From Polymorphobacter multimanifer (GTDB lineage Bacteria; Pseudomonadota; Alphaproteobacteria; Sphingomonadales; Sphingomonadaceae): DNA of 64,000 bases. Every line of letters starts with the position of its first letter. Positions within the stretch are counted from its first letter, which is position 1. A model generated the notes under the pieces. It searched no databases. It was not told where the DNA came from and was given only the letters and a program-made list of their open reading frames with translations. Below, one piece after another: positions 8,336 to 19,081 of the stretch. The translations under genes were made by a program, and so were the position numbers. The DNA lies in contig NZ_JACIIV010000002.1 in the NCBI RefSeq assembly GCF_014205635.1, positions 158,551 through 222,550 on the forward strand. Direction: 5' to 3'.

Positions 8336-8787
8336 ATCTCGGCATAAGCCGCGAGCGAGCCGCCCGCCACCGGTCGGCCCGCGCGCAGCAGGAATGCATC
8401 CGCCACAATACAGGCCTGCTGCTCGATCCCGTAATCCGCAAAGCGCTTTCCTGCCTGCAAACGGTAGCGATAAGGCGCCCAGGGTGCCCGCTTCAGCAAC
8501 AGGTTGATCCCATGCTGGTGCTGCCACACATGCGTCAGTTCGTGGATGAAATGCGCCTGCATCCCGAGCCGATCCGAGGCATAGCATGGCGACCAATTGG
8601 GGCCGTTGGGATGGCACCAGACATGGCCATCGGGTGCCATGGTGATCCACCACGGTTGCAGCATCCACCACTTCTGCCGCCGTATCGTCACCGGATCGGC
8701 ATCGAGCGTCGTCCCGAACACGCTGGCCAGCAGGACCCGCTCGGACCCGGTCAGGTTGCGGATCAGCTGGGTGTCAGTGGCCGGCAT
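8311..8787 (-). CDS. Conserved HExxH protein, putative zinc metallopeptidase-like
   Basis: The 158-residue protein contains HELTHVWQHQHG, a classic HExxH zinc-binding motif with a further histidine close by, in a helix after a tryptophan-rich segment (KWWMLQPWWITMAPDGHVW). Similar short proteins in sphingomonads often carry the label vgr-related protein, but this one has no VgrG domains, and I infer only a possible metallopeptidase fold. There is no signal peptide. The ATG at 8787 overlaps the end of the PCuAC gene by 14 bases, so the two form an operon; a longer start at 8829 would run deep into that gene. Confidence 0.72.
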   Translation of the reverse strand: MPATDTQLIRNLTGSERVLLASVFGTTLDADPVTIRRQKWWMLQPWWITMAPDGHVWCHPNGPNWSPCYASDRLGMQAHFIHELTHVWQHQHGINLLLKRAPWAPYRYRLQAGKRFADYGIEQQACIVADAFLLRAGRPVAGGSLAAYAEILPFGDWG

Positions 8788-9232
8788 GCGGGTTGGGCTG
8801 CGCGCTGCCCGCACTGCGCACTTCGGCAAGCGCGCTGATCCGCGCGCCGGACTGGAAACGCAGCGTGATCGGCACCGCCTTGCCCGGGTTTTCGAGGCCG
8901 AACAGCATCAGATGATAGCCGCCCGACTTGAACTCGACCGTTTCGCCGGCCTTGATCGGCAAGCTGCCGATGGCGGACATTTTCATCACCCCGCCGTCCA
9001 TCGTCATCTGGTGCATTTCAACCCGGGCAACCTTCGTGTCGGTACCCGTCGCATCGGCGCCCACCAGCACATCGGGTTTGTTGCCATTGGTGAAGCTGAA
9101 ATAGCCCGCGGCCGGTCGGCCAGGTGCGGGATTGATCCGCACCCACGCCCCCTTGATGCCATCGGCAGCCGGTGCTGCCACGGCCGGCATCGGCAGAGCC
9201 AGGGCAAGGGCGATCGCGAAGTGGGTACGCAC
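8774..9232 (-). CDS. Periplasmic copper chaperone PCuAC family protein
   Basis: This 152-residue exported protein has a signal peptide (RTHFAIALALALPMPAVAA). The mature domain holds the copper site of PCuAC proteins: VEMHQMTMDGGVMKM, then GGYHLMLFGL about 20 residues later, which supplies the His and Met ligands. A histidine-containing tail (NPHAGH) could add copper binding. PCuAC donates Cu(I) to the CuA site of cytochrome oxidase. I chose the GTG at 9232 because AGGAGA lies seven bases upstream; an alternative at 9277 would put 15 charged residues before the signal. It is the first gene of a two-gene operon with the HExxH protein. Confidence 0.88.
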   Translation of the reverse strand: MRTHFAIALALALPMPAVAAPAADGIKGAWVRINPAPGRPAAGYFSFTNGNKPDVLVGADATGTDTKVARVEMHQMTMDGGVMKMSAIGSLPIKAGETVEFKSGGYHLMLFGLENPGKAVPITLRFQSGARISALAEVRSAGSAQPNPHAGH

Positions 9233-9293
9233 GATGGGTCTCCTGTGTTCGGATCGCTGCACTAGGCGTTTCAACAAGGCCTGTCACCGCCTC

Positions 9294-9325
9294 CTTGCAG
9301 CGCGAAATGCCGCTTCCTATATCCG
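9294..9325 (+). promoter_or_regulatory. RpoH (sigma-32) heat-shock promoter of dnaK
   Basis: CTTGCA at 9294-9299 and CCTATATCCG at 9316-9325 are separated by 16 bases. This fits the alphaproteobacterial RpoH consensus as I recall it (CTTG in the -35 box, CYTATNTNNG in the -10 box); the -10 part fits at every defined base. Transcription would start near 9332, giving a leader of about 80 bases before dnaK. Confidence 0.78.
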
Positions 9326-9410
9326 CCTCACTTGAACAACAGATGACGGACGATGGCTGTCGCCGCCGCATGGGGCGTCAGTGCACGGGCCGGAAGCAAG
9401 AGGGACAGAC

Positions 9411-11306
<1,896 letters not shown>

Positions 11307-11369
11307 GCCCCATGCGCCGGGTCGTGACGATGCTCACGGCTCGGCAGGGTTCTGGGGATCGCACCGGCC

Positions 11370-12527
11370 ATGAGCACCGACATCGACTATTACGAGCTGC
11401 TCGAAGTGCAGCGTGGCGCCGATGATGCCACGCTGAAGAGCAGCTACCGCCGGCTGGCCATGCGCTGGCACCCCGACAAGAACCCCGGCGACACGGCCGC
11501 CGAACAGCGTTTCAAGGCGATCAGCGAAGCCTATGATTGCCTGAAGGACGCTCAGAAGCGCGCCGCCTATGATCGCTACGGCCATGCCGCCTACACCCAG
11601 CAGGCAAGCGGCGGTGGCGCTGGACCCCAGGATTTCGGCGGCTTTTCCGATATTTTCGAGAACATCTTCGGCGAGTTCATGGGCGGTGGCGGCGGTCGCC
11701 AGCGCCGCAGCGGCCCTGCGCGCGGGCAGGATCTGCGCTACGATCTCGAACTCAACCTCGAAGAGGCGTTCGTCGGCAAGGCCGCCAGCCTTGAAGTGGA
11801 GACCGCAGTCAATTGCGAGCCGTGCGGCGGCACCGGCGCCAAGCCCGGCACCTCGGCGCGCACCTGCACCACGTGCCAGGGCCAGGGCCGGGTCGGAATG
11901 CGCCAGGGGCTGTTCATGGTCGAGCGCGCCTGCCCGGCCTGTCATGGGACCGGCCAGGTCATCGCCGATCCGTGCGACACATGCAGTGGTGCGGGCCGCG
12001 TCGACAAGCGCCGCACCCTGTCGGTCAATATTCCGCGCGGCGTCGATGACGGCACCCGTATCCGTGTCGCGGGAGAAGGCGAAGCCGGTGCGCGCGGTGG
12101 GCCTTCGGGCGATCTCTACATCTTCGTGCACATGAAGCCGCACAGCTTCTTCAAGCGCGAAGGCACGACGCTGTTCACCACCGCCCCCATTTCCATCACC
12201 ACCGCAGCGCTTGGTGGCGAGATCGAAGTGCCCGGGCTGGACCGTGATGCCGCGGTCATCAAGATTCCGCACGGCACCCAGACCGGCAAGCAGTTCCGCG
12301 TGCGCGGCCGCGGCATGCCGGCGCTCAATGGCGGCGTCGCCGGCGGCGGCTTCGGCGATCTGGTGGTGCAGATCGAAGTGGAAACCCCGGTCAAGCTCAC
12401 CAAGCGGCAGCGCGAGCTGCTCCAGGAGTTCCAGCAGCTCGAAGCCGAGGAGGGTGGCAAGAACACGCCCCGCCAATCGGGCTTCTTCGACAAGCTGCGC
12501 GACGCCTGGAACGAGCTGACCGATTAG
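11370..12527 (+). CDS. dnaJ: Chaperone protein DnaJ (Hsp40)
   Basis: DnaJ stimulates DnaK ATPase and hands over substrates. The 385-residue type I protein has the J domain (residues 2-70) with the essential HPD in [11 protein letters not shown] Gly/Phe-rich region follows, then four CxxCxGxG zinc repeats ([32 protein letters not shown]) and the C-terminal substrate-binding domains. All key residues are present. The ribosome binding site is weak, so translation may depend partly on the dnaK transcript upstream, 63 bases away. Confidence 0.98.
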   Translation: MSTDIDYYELLEVQRGADDATLKSSYRRLAMRWHPDKNPGDTAAEQRFKAISEAYDCLKDAQKRAAYDRYGHAAYTQQASGGGAGPQDFGGFSDIFENIFGEFMGGGGGRQRRSGPARGQDLRYDLELNLEEAFVGKAASLEVETAVNCEPCGGTGAKPGTSARTCTTCQGQGRVGMRQGLFMVERACPACHGTGQVIADPCDTCSGAGRVDKRRTLSVNIPRGVDDGTRIRVAGEGEAGARGGPSGDLYIFVHMKPHSFFKREGTTLFTTAPISITTAALGGEIEVPGLDRDAAVIKIPHGTQTGKQFRVRGRGMPALNGGVAGGGFGDLVVQIEVETPVKLTKRQRELLQEFQQLEAEEGGKNTPRQSGFFDKLRDAWNELTD

Positions 12528-12569
12528 GGTGGTCTTCCCCCGCTGCCGGGCAACCGCTAGGGCGGACGT

Positions 12570-13013
12570 GTGAAAATCTGCATCGTCTCGTCTTGCGGCG
12601 GTCATCTGACCGAAGTGCGGGCGCTCATGCCCGCCTATGCCGCGCACGCGCATTTCTACGTGCTCAACGACAAGGCGTTGCTGCCGCCGGACATGGTCGG
12701 CCGCACGGATTTCATCGTCCACTCCGAGCGGGACTGGCGCTTCTTCGTCAATCTGTGGGAGGCTTTCCGCATCCTTCGCCGCGAGCGGCCCGATGTCATC
12801 CTTTCCACCGGCGCCGGCCCCGCAGTCCCCTTCGCCCTTGTCGGCCGCGCGCTGTTCGGCTGCCGTATCCTGTTCGTCGAGTCGATCACCCGCATCAGCG
12901 CGCCCAGCATGACCGGCAAGCTGATGTACCGGCTGGCGCACGATTTCTTCTACCAGTGGGAAAGCCTTGGCCGTTTCTTCCCGCGCGGCCGGCTCGGCGG
13001 ACCGCTGCTGTGA
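12570..13013 (+). CDS. Alg14/PssD-type glycosyltransferase subunit (first copy)
   Basis: The 147-residue protein matches the membrane-associated N-terminal half of a split GT-B glycosyltransferase. Pieces include KICIVSSCGGHLTEVRAL at the start, the acceptor-side helices, PDVILSTGAGPAVPFALVG and FVESITRIS. In eukaryotes Alg14 recruits Alg13 to add the second GlcNAc to the lipid-linked sugar; in rhizobia PssD and PssE add glucuronic acid in exopolysaccharide synthesis. It starts at a GTG and its stop overlaps the GTG of the partner gene (GTGA). It opens a four-gene glycan block inserted after dnaJ. The actual sugar is unknown. Confidence 0.85.
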   Translation: MKICIVSSCGGHLTEVRALMPAYAAHAHFYVLNDKALLPPDMVGRTDFIVHSERDWRFFVNLWEAFRILRRERPDVILSTGAGPAVPFALVGRALFGCRILFVESITRISAPSMTGKLMYRLAHDFFYQWESLGRFFPRGRLGGPLL

Positions 13014-13537
13014 GCGGCACCTTCGTTTCGGTGGGCAACTGCACCCAGCCCTTTCCAAGGCTGCTCGACGCCATCGCAGCGCTGGCCCCCACACTGCCGC
13101 AACCGCTGGTGGTGCAGCATGGCGCGGGCAGCTTCACCCTCGCCAACGCCAGCGCCAGCGCCAGCGCCTTTCTCCCCATGGCGGATTTCGAAGCGCGGGT
13201 GGCAAACGCCGAGCTGCTCGTCCTCCATGCCGGTGCCGGCTCGGTCATCCATGCCGTCCGTGCCGGGCGAATGCCGGTGGTGATGCCGCGCCGCGCAGCA
13301 CTCGGCGAGCATGTCGACGATCACCAGCTCGAATTTGCCCGGGCGCTCGACGCCGCCGGCCGGGTGGCCATGGCGGAAACTCCCGCCGATCTTCCCGCCG
13401 CCATCGCCCGCTCGGTTGCCAGGCTGCACGGCGATGGCGGCTCCGATCCCGCCACCAGCCGCATGCTGGGGTTGGTGGAAGCGACGCTGGCGCGCTATGC
13501 CGCTGAGAAATCCGGGCAGTCCGCTGCCTGGCGATAA
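13010..13537 (+). CDS. Alg13/PssE-type glycosyltransferase subunit (first copy)
   Basis: This 175-residue protein corresponds to the C-terminal, donor-binding half of a MurG/GT28-like enzyme. It begins FVSVGNCTQPFPRLLDAI and contains the nucleotide-sugar signature HAGAGSVIHAVRAG, then MPRRAALGEHVDDHQ. It should join the product of the previous gene to make one active transferase at the inner membrane. The GTG start lies inside the stop of that gene, implying coupled 1:1 synthesis. A low-complexity ANASASASAS stretch sits where the donor domain usually has an exposed loop. A second, diverged pair is encoded at 27112-28076. Confidence 0.85.
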   Translation: MSGTFVSVGNCTQPFPRLLDAIAALAPTLPQPLVVQHGAGSFTLANASASASAFLPMADFEARVANAELLVLHAGAGSVIHAVRAGRMPVVMPRRAALGEHVDDHQLEFARALDAAGRVAMAETPADLPAAIARSVARLHGDGGSDPATSRMLGLVEATLARYAAEKSGQSAAWR

Positions 13538-13549
13538 CCGGAGTCAAGC

Positions 13550-15307
13550 ATGAGTATCATCATCGGCGTCAACGCCTATCACGGCGATTCGGCCGCCTGC
13601 CTCGTTCGTGACGGCAAGCTGGTCGCCGCCGCCGAGGAGGAGCGCTTCCGCCGCGTCAAGCATTGGGCCGGCTTTCCATCGGAATCGATCCGCTATTGCC
13701 TCGCCGAAGCCGGGCTCACGCTTGCCGATGTCGATCACATCGCCCTCAATCAGGACACCTCGGCCAATCTGGTGCGCAAGATCACCTATGCCGCCCTCAA
13801 GCGCCCGAGCCTGTCCCTCATCTCCGACCGCATCCGCAACAAGCGCGAACGCCTCGGTGTCGCCGAGCAGCTCGATGCCACGCTCGGCAAGGGTTTCAAG
13901 GGCCGCGTCCACCAGGTCGAGCACCATTTGGCGCACCTGTCCTCCGCCTTCCACGTCTCGCCCTTCGAGGAGGCCGCGGTGGTCAGCGTCGATGGTTTCG
14001 GCGATTTCGCCAGTGCGGCCTGGGGCTATGGCCGCGGGTCCGAGATCAGCATCGACGACAAGGTGTATTTCCCGCACTCACTCGGCATCTTCTACGAGGC
14101 CCTCACCAAGTGGCTCGGCTTCCCCCACTATGGCGACGAATACAAGGTGATGGGCCTCGCCCCCTATGGCGCGCCCGATCACCTCGATGCGATGCGCAAG
14201 ATCGTGCTTCTGCAGGATGATGGCAGCTTCAAGCTCGACCTCGCCTTCTTCCGCCACGCCACCGAAAAGGTGAGCTACGAGTGGGAAAACGGCGCCCCGG
14301 TCTCCGCCAGCAATCTCTTCACCCCTGCGTTGGAAGGCCTGCTCGGCCCCGCCCGCCAGCCCGGCACCGAGCTCACCCAGCGCCACAAGGATATCGCCCG
14401 CTCGGTGCAGGCGATGTACGAGGAAGCTTTCTTCCACCTGCTCGCCGCCGTCCATGCCAAGCACGGCGGAACGCGCATCTGCATCGCCGGCGGCTGCGGC
14501 ATGAACTCGGTCGCCAACGGCAAGATCTACAGCCGCTCGCCCTTCCGCGAGGCCTATATCCAGTCCGCTGCCGGCGATGCCGGTGGCGCCATCGGCGCCG
14601 CCTTCGCCGTCTGGCACGAAGCCGGCGGCAGCCGTGACTTCGTGATGGACCACGCCTATTGGGGCCCCCACGCCACGCCGGACGAGCTCCAGACCCTCGT
14701 GGAAGCCCAGCGCACCGCGATCGAAGCCGCCGGCTGCACCATCACCCATGTTGCCGACGAAGCAGCGCTCTGCACCCGCACCGCCACCGCCATCGCCGCC
14801 GGCAAGGTCATCGGCTGGTTCCAGGGCCGCATGGAATGGGGCCCCCGTGCGCTCGGCAACCGCTCGATCCTCGGTGATCCGCGCCGCGCCGACATGAAGG
14901 ATTTCCTAAACCTCAAGATCAAGCGCCGCGAAAGCTTCCGCCCCTTCGCCCCCAGCGTCCTCGCCGAGGCGGTGCCCGACTGGTTCACCGAAACCGACGA
15001 CGTGCCCTTCATGATGCAGGTCTATCCCATCCGTCCCGAGCGCCAGGCCAGCATCCCCGCGGTCTGCCACGTCGATGGCTCGGGCCGGCTGCAGACGGTG
15101 CGCGCCGAAACCAACCCCCGCTACCACCGCCTCATCAGCGCCTTCGAGGCGCAGACCGGCGTGCCGATGCTCCTCAACACCAGCTTCAACGAGAACGAGC
15201 CCGTCGTCTGCCAGCCGCAAGAGGCGCTCGATTGCTTCCTGCGCACGCGCATGGACGTGCTTGTGCTCGGGGACTGGCTCATCGAGCGCCACGAAAGCCC
15301 CGCGTGA
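13550..15307 (+). CDS. Carbamoyltransferase (NodU/CmcH family)
   Basis: The 585-residue protein is a full-length two-domain O-carbamoyltransferase. The N-terminal Kae1-like domain has GVNAYHGDSAACLVRDGKL, AEEERFRRVKH and the carbamoyl-adenylate region with HHLAHLSSAF, GDEYKVMGLAPYG and AGGCGMNSVANG. The C-terminal domain has GRMEWGPRALGNRSILGDPR and LLNTSFNENEPVV. Members move a carbamoyl group from carbamoyl phosphate, via ATP, to a sugar hydroxyl (NodU) or an antibiotic. With glycosyltransferases on both sides, a sugar of a surface glycan or glycolipid is the likely acceptor (inference). A CGGAG site precedes the ATG. The next gene starts inside its stop. Confidence 0.94.
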   Translation: MSIIIGVNAYHGDSAACLVRDGKLVAAAEEERFRRVKHWAGFPSESIRYCLAEAGLTLADVDHIALNQDTSANLVRKITYAALKRPSLSLISDRIRNKRERLGVAEQLDATLGKGFKGRVHQVEHHLAHLSSAFHVSPFEEAAVVSVDGFGDFASAAWGYGRGSEISIDDKVYFPHSLGIFYEALTKWLGFPHYGDEYKVMGLAPYGAPDHLDAMRKIVLLQDDGSFKLDLAFFRHATEKVSYEWENGAPVSASNLFTPALEGLLGPARQPGTELTQRHKDIARSVQAMYEEAFFHLLAAVHAKHGGTRICIAGGCGMNSVANGKIYSRSPFREAYIQSAAGDAGGAIGAAFAVWHEAGGSRDFVMDHAYWGPHATPDELQTLVEAQRTAIEAAGCTITHVADEAALCTRTATAIAAGKVIGWFQGRMEWGPRALGNRSILGDPRRADMKDFLNLKIKRRESFRPFAPSVLAEAVPDWFTETDDVPFMMQVYPIRPERQASIPAVCHVDGSGRLQTVRAETNPRYHRLISAFEAQTGVPMLLNTSFNENEPVVCQPQEALDCFLRTRMDVLVLGDWLIERHESPA

Positions 15308-16053
15308 AAATCACCATCATCACCGCCGTCTACAACCGCGAGGCAACCATCGGCGCGGCGCTCGCCAGCCTGCACGCGCAGACGCACGCGCACATCGAGC
15401 ACCTGATCATCGACGGTGGCTCCACCGATGGCACCCTTGCCATCCTCCGCGCCGCCGCGACCCGTGCCGACACCACCCTCGTCTCCGAGCCCGATCACGG
15501 CATCTACGACGCCCTCAACAAGGGTCTCGCCCGCGCCACCGGGGACGTCATCGGCATCCTCCATTCCGATGACGAATTTGCCGATCCACAGGTCCTCGCC
15601 GATGTCGCTGCCGCCTTCGCCGCCAGTCCTACCGACGCCGTCTATGGCGATCTCGATTATGTCGCCGCCGATGGCAGCGGTCGCATCATCCGCCACTGGC
15701 GCTCGGGCCCCTATTCCCGGTCCCGCCTCGCCCGCGGCTGGATGCCGCCCCATCCCGCCCTCTTCATCCGCAAACCCGTCATCGACCGCCACGGCGGCTA
15801 CGACACCCGCCTGCGCATCGCCGCCGACTATGACGCCATCCTGCGCTGGTTCACCCGCGGCCACGTCGCCCCCGCCTATGTCCCTCGTGTGCTGGTGCGA
15901 ATGCGCGTCGGCGGCGAATCGAACCGCAGCCTCGAGCGGATTATCCGCAAATCGCGTGAAGACCTGGAAGCGCTGCGCCAGAACAAGGTCGGTGGCCTCA
16001 GCGCGCTCGCATGGAAGAACCTGAGCAAGTTGCCGCAATTCCTACGCCGGTAG
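15304..16053 (+). CDS. Family 2 glycosyltransferase
   Basis: This 249-residue GT-A enzyme begins KITIITAVYNREATIGAALA. It has LIIDGGSTDGTL, the LVSEPDHGIYDALNKGLARATGD segment and an acidic SDDEF metal site. It resembles WcaA/colanic-acid-type transferases that add one sugar to a lipid-linked or nascent glycan at the cytosolic face. The GTG start lies within the carbamoyltransferase stop (GTGA), so the four genes from 12570 form one operon. Its 3' end overlaps folC by 12 bases in the convergent direction. Donor and acceptor cannot be read from sequence. Confidence 0.9.
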   Translation: MKITIITAVYNREATIGAALASLHAQTHAHIEHLIIDGGSTDGTLAILRAAATRADTTLVSEPDHGIYDALNKGLARATGDVIGILHSDDEFADPQVLADVAAAFAASPTDAVYGDLDYVAADGSGRIIRHWRSGPYSRSRLARGWMPPHPALFIRKPVIDRHGGYDTRLRIAADYDAILRWFTRGHVAPAYVPRVLVRMRVGGESNRSLERIIRKSREDLEALRQNKVGGLSALAWKNLSKLPQFLRR

Positions 16054-17388
16054 CGGGCCATTTTCCTTGAGCAGTGTGCCCGCCAGATGCAGCGAGCCGC
16101 ACACCAGCACCCGCGCCGGCTGGCCGAGCCGCGCAAATGCCTGCCCCAGCGAATCCGCTGCCACCGCATCGAGCCCCGCCGTCGCCGCACACGCCGCTAG
16201 GTCGAGCGGCGCCAGCCCGGCATGACCCTCCACCGGCACCGCGATCAGCTTCGTGCCGGCGGGAAAGCATTTCAAAAAGCCGTCATGGTCCTTCGAGGCA
16301 AGCATCCCCACCACCAGCAACAGCGGAAGCGGCGGCTTGTGCGTCACGATAAAGCTCGAAAGTGCCCGCCCGGCAGACGGATTGTGCGCGCCATCGATCC
16401 ATAGTTCGGACCCTAGCGGCAGCAGGTCGAACAACGGGCCCTCATGGATATGCTGCAGCCGTGCCGGCCATTCCGCCCAGCCCATCGCCGCGCGCAGCGC
16501 CGCCTCGGGCACCGCCAGCCGGCTCTGCGCGCGCAGCATGGCGATGGCGAGCCCGGCATTGTCGACCTGGTGCTGCCCCGGCAGCCGCGGCAGCGGCAGT
16601 GCCAGCCGCCCGGCAGCGTCACGGAAGTGCAGCTGACCTTCATAGCCTGCAGCGTCCCAATCATCGCCGCGCAGCAGCAATTTCGCACCCGCCACGCCGG
16701 CCACTTCGGCTATCCGCGCCGCCACGGTGCGCGGGTAGCGCGCCGTCACCAGCGGCACGCCGCGCTTGGCGATGCCGGCCTTTTCGCCGGCAATTGCCAG
16801 GATCGTGTTGCCCAGGAACTGCTGATGGTCGAGCCCCAGCGCTGCAATCCCCGTCACCAGCGGCGCGGCAATCACGTTGGTCGCATCCATCCGGCCGCCC
16901 AGCCCGACTTCGATGACGCACGCATCGGCCGGCACCCGCGAAAAGGCAATGAAGGCGAGTGCGGTCGTAAGCTCGAAAAAAGTGATCGGCTGGCCGGCGT
17001 TGCGTGCCAGCAGCTCGCGCAGCAGCTCGGCCAGCGCATCATCGTCGATAAGCTGCCCGGCCAACCGGATGCGCTCGTTGAAGCGCACCAGATGGGGGGA
17101 GGTATAGCAATGGACGCGCAGGCCCGCAGCCTCCAGCCCTGCGCGCAGGAACGCCACCGTCGAGCCCTTGCCATTGGTGCCCGCCACATGAAATACCGGC
17201 GGCATCCGCGCTTCCGGGTTGCCGAACCGGTCGAGCAGCCGCTGCAGCCGGCCGAGCGTCAGGTCGATCTCGCGCGGGTGCAGCGAATAGGCAGCGGCGA
17301 GCAGCGCATCGAGCACCGGATTGTCCGAGCGGGCGCGCGGCATCATCGCGCCACTCCCATCAGATGTGCCGCCCCCCGCCGTGGCCAT
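16042..17388 (-). CDS. folC: Bifunctional folylpolyglutamate/dihydrofolate synthase
   Basis: FolC ligates glutamate to dihydropteroate and extends the polyglutamate tail of folates, using ATP. The 448-residue protein has the P-loop HVAGTNGKGSTVAFLRAGLE, the TSPHLVRFNERI loop, EVGLGGRMDATNV, and the C-terminal ligase domain with WIDGAHNPSAGRAL. It is last in the minus-strand run led by the cinA-like gene, and its ATG overlaps the accD stop (ATGA). The accD-folC order is widely conserved in proteobacteria. Confidence 0.96.
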   Translation of the reverse strand: MATAGGGTSDGSGAMMPRARSDNPVLDALLAAAYSLHPREIDLTLGRLQRLLDRFGNPEARMPPVFHVAGTNGKGSTVAFLRAGLEAAGLRVHCYTSPHLVRFNERIRLAGQLIDDDALAELLRELLARNAGQPITFFELTTALAFIAFSRVPADACVIEVGLGGRMDATNVIAAPLVTGIAALGLDHQQFLGNTILAIAGEKAGIAKRGVPLVTARYPRTVAARIAEVAGVAGAKLLLRGDDWDAAGYEGQLHFRDAAGRLALPLPRLPGQHQVDNAGLAIAMLRAQSRLAVPEAALRAAMGWAEWPARLQHIHEGPLFDLLPLGSELWIDGAHNPSAGRALSSFIVTHKPPLPLLLVVGMLASKDHDGFLKCFPAGTKLIAVPVEGHAGLAPLDLAACAATAGLDAVAADSLGQAFARLGQPARVLVCGSLHLAGTLLKENGPLPA

Positions 17389-18251
17389 CAGCCCGGCAGC
17401 ACTTCGCGTCGCCGCGCGGTGAGCATGCCGATCAGCCGTGCGAGCGTGTCCTTCAGGTCGCGGCGGTGCACCACCATGTCGAGCATCCCGTGCGCCAGCA
17501 GATATTCGGCGCGCTGGAAGCCCTCGGGCAGTTTCTCGCGGATCGTCTGCTCGATCACCCGCTGCCCGGCAAACCCGATCAGCGCATTGGGCTCGGCAAT
17601 CTGCACATCACCGAGCATCGCATAACTCGCGGTCACTCCGCCGGTGGTGGGGTCGGTCAGCACCACGATATACGGCAGCCCGGCTTCGTGCAGCTCGGCG
17701 ATGCCCACAGTGGTCCGCGGCATCTGCATCAGGCTCAAGATGCCCTCCTGCATCCGCGCCCCGCCGGCCGCCGTGAACACCACGAAGGGTGCCGTGGCTG
17801 CGATCGCCGCCTGCACGCCGGCCAGAAAGGCCTCGCCCACGCCCAGCCCCATCGAGCCGCCCATGAACGCGAAGTTCTGTACCGCCACCACGGCGCGGTG
17901 GCCGCCGATGTCGCCGCTCGCCAGCGTCATCGCCTCGGTCTCGCCGGTGGCGGTCCGCGCCGCCTTCAGCCGGTCCTGGTAGCGCTTCTGGTCACGAAAC
18001 CTGAGCGGGTCCTCGGGCACCTTGGGGCTGGCGATCGGCGTCCATTCGCCGTCGAACAGCTGGGCGAAGCGCGCCTGCGGGCCGATGCGCTCATGATGGT
18101 CGCAGCGCGGGCACACGCTGTCATTCTCTTCCCATTCCTTGGTGTAGAGCATGGCACCGCAGTTCTTGCACTTGGTCCACAGATTGTCGGGCGTGTCCCG
18201 CCGGCCGATGAAATCGGTCATGCGTTGGCGGGTGCGGGTCAACCAGCTCAT
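17388..18251 (-). CDS. accD: Acetyl-CoA carboxylase carboxyltransferase subunit beta
   Basis: AccD pairs with AccA to move carboxyl from biotin to acetyl-CoA, the first step of fatty acid synthesis. The 287-residue protein has the N-terminal four-cysteine zinc finger (CKNCGAMLY and CPRCDHH, residues 27-49) and the crotonase-like core with [16 protein letters not shown] and [17 protein letters not shown]. Length is normal. It overlaps trpA upstream and folC downstream by a few bases, so the whole run should be one transcript. Confidence 0.97.
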   Translation of the reverse strand: MSWLTRTRQRMTDFIGRRDTPDNLWTKCKNCGAMLYTKEWEENDSVCPRCDHHERIGPQARFAQLFDGEWTPIASPKVPEDPLRFRDQKRYQDRLKAARTATGETEAMTLASGDIGGHRAVVAVQNFAFMGGSMGLGVGEAFLAGVQAAIAATAPFVVFTAAGGARMQEGILSLMQMPRTTVGIAELHEAGLPYIVVLTDPTTGGVTASYAMLGDVQIAEPNALIGFAGQRVIEQTIREKLPEGFQRAEYLLAHGMLDMVVHRRDLKDTLARLIGMLTARRREVLPG

Positions 18252-19081
18252 GCGGCAGCCTCCTGGTGGCGTGCGGTGCGGATGGCGCCGGCAAGCGCCG
18301 CCACCTGCGCACCCACGCGGGCGGGAATATCATTGGCGCGCTCGGCGGCCGCAGCCCCGATGGCATCGACGAGCGCCGATCCCACCACCACTGCATCGGC
18401 ATGGACGGCGATGGCTGCGGCCTGCTCGGGCGACCGCACACCGAAGCCCACCGCAATCGGCAGGGCGGTGCTGGCCTTCAGCCGCGCCACGGCAGCGGCA
18501 ATGTCGGTGGCAGTGGCGGCATTGGCGCCGGTCACGCCCGCCACGGCGACATAATAGAGGAAGCCCGAAGCGCCTTCGAGCACGCGCGGCAGCCGTGCTA
18601 CATCGGTCGTCGGCGTGGCGAGCCGTACCAGATGCAGCCCGTGCGCGCCCAGATGCGGCACCAGCTCATCGGCCTCCTCGGGCGGCAGGTCGACGACGAT
18701 CGTGCCATCGAGCCCGGCGGCAGCAGCATCGGCAGCAAAGCGGTCGGGGCCATAGGCGAGGATCGGGTTGAAATAGCCCATCAGGATCAACGGCGTATCG
18801 GCATCGGTCGCGCGGAACGCTTGCACCATTGCCAGCACGTCGCGCAGCCGCGTGCCGCCGGCGAGGCTGCGCAGATTGCCCGCCTGAATGGCCGCACCAT
18901 CGGCCATCGGATCGGTGAACGGCATGCCGATCTCGATGATGTCCGCCCCCGCCGCCGGCAGCGCCGCAAGGATGGCGGCCGAAGTTTCGAGATCGGGATC
19001 GCCCGCCGTCACGAAGGTCACCAACGCCGCGCGGTTGTCCGCCCGGCACGCCGCGAAGCGCGCGGAAAGCCGATCGTTCAA
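18248..19081 (-). CDS. trpA: Tryptophan synthase alpha chain
   Basis: TrpA cleaves indole-3-glycerol phosphate and passes indole to TrpB. The 277-residue TIM barrel shows [16 protein letters not shown] and the catalytic Glu in [14 protein letters not shown], with the catalytic Asp shortly after. [12 protein letters not shown] segment binds phosphate. No ATG lies at the homologous start. The TTG at 19081, which overlaps the trpB stop as TTGA, fits the family length and has GGGAG upstream; a longer start at 19138 would add 19 residues read out of trpB. The trpF-trpB-trpA order is standard. Confidence 0.95.
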   Translation of the reverse strand: MNDRLSARFAACRADNRAALVTFVTAGDPDLETSAAILAALPAAGADIIEIGMPFTDPMADGAAIQAGNLRSLAGGTRLRDVLAMVQAFRATDADTPLILMGYFNPILAYGPDRFAADAAAAGLDGTIVVDLPPEEADELVPHLGAHGLHLVRLATPTTDVARLPRVLEGASGFLYYVAVAGVTGANAATATDIAAAVARLKASTALPIAVGFGVRSPEQAAAIAVHADAVVVGSALVDAIGAAAAERANDIPARVGAQVAALAGAIRTARHQEAAA

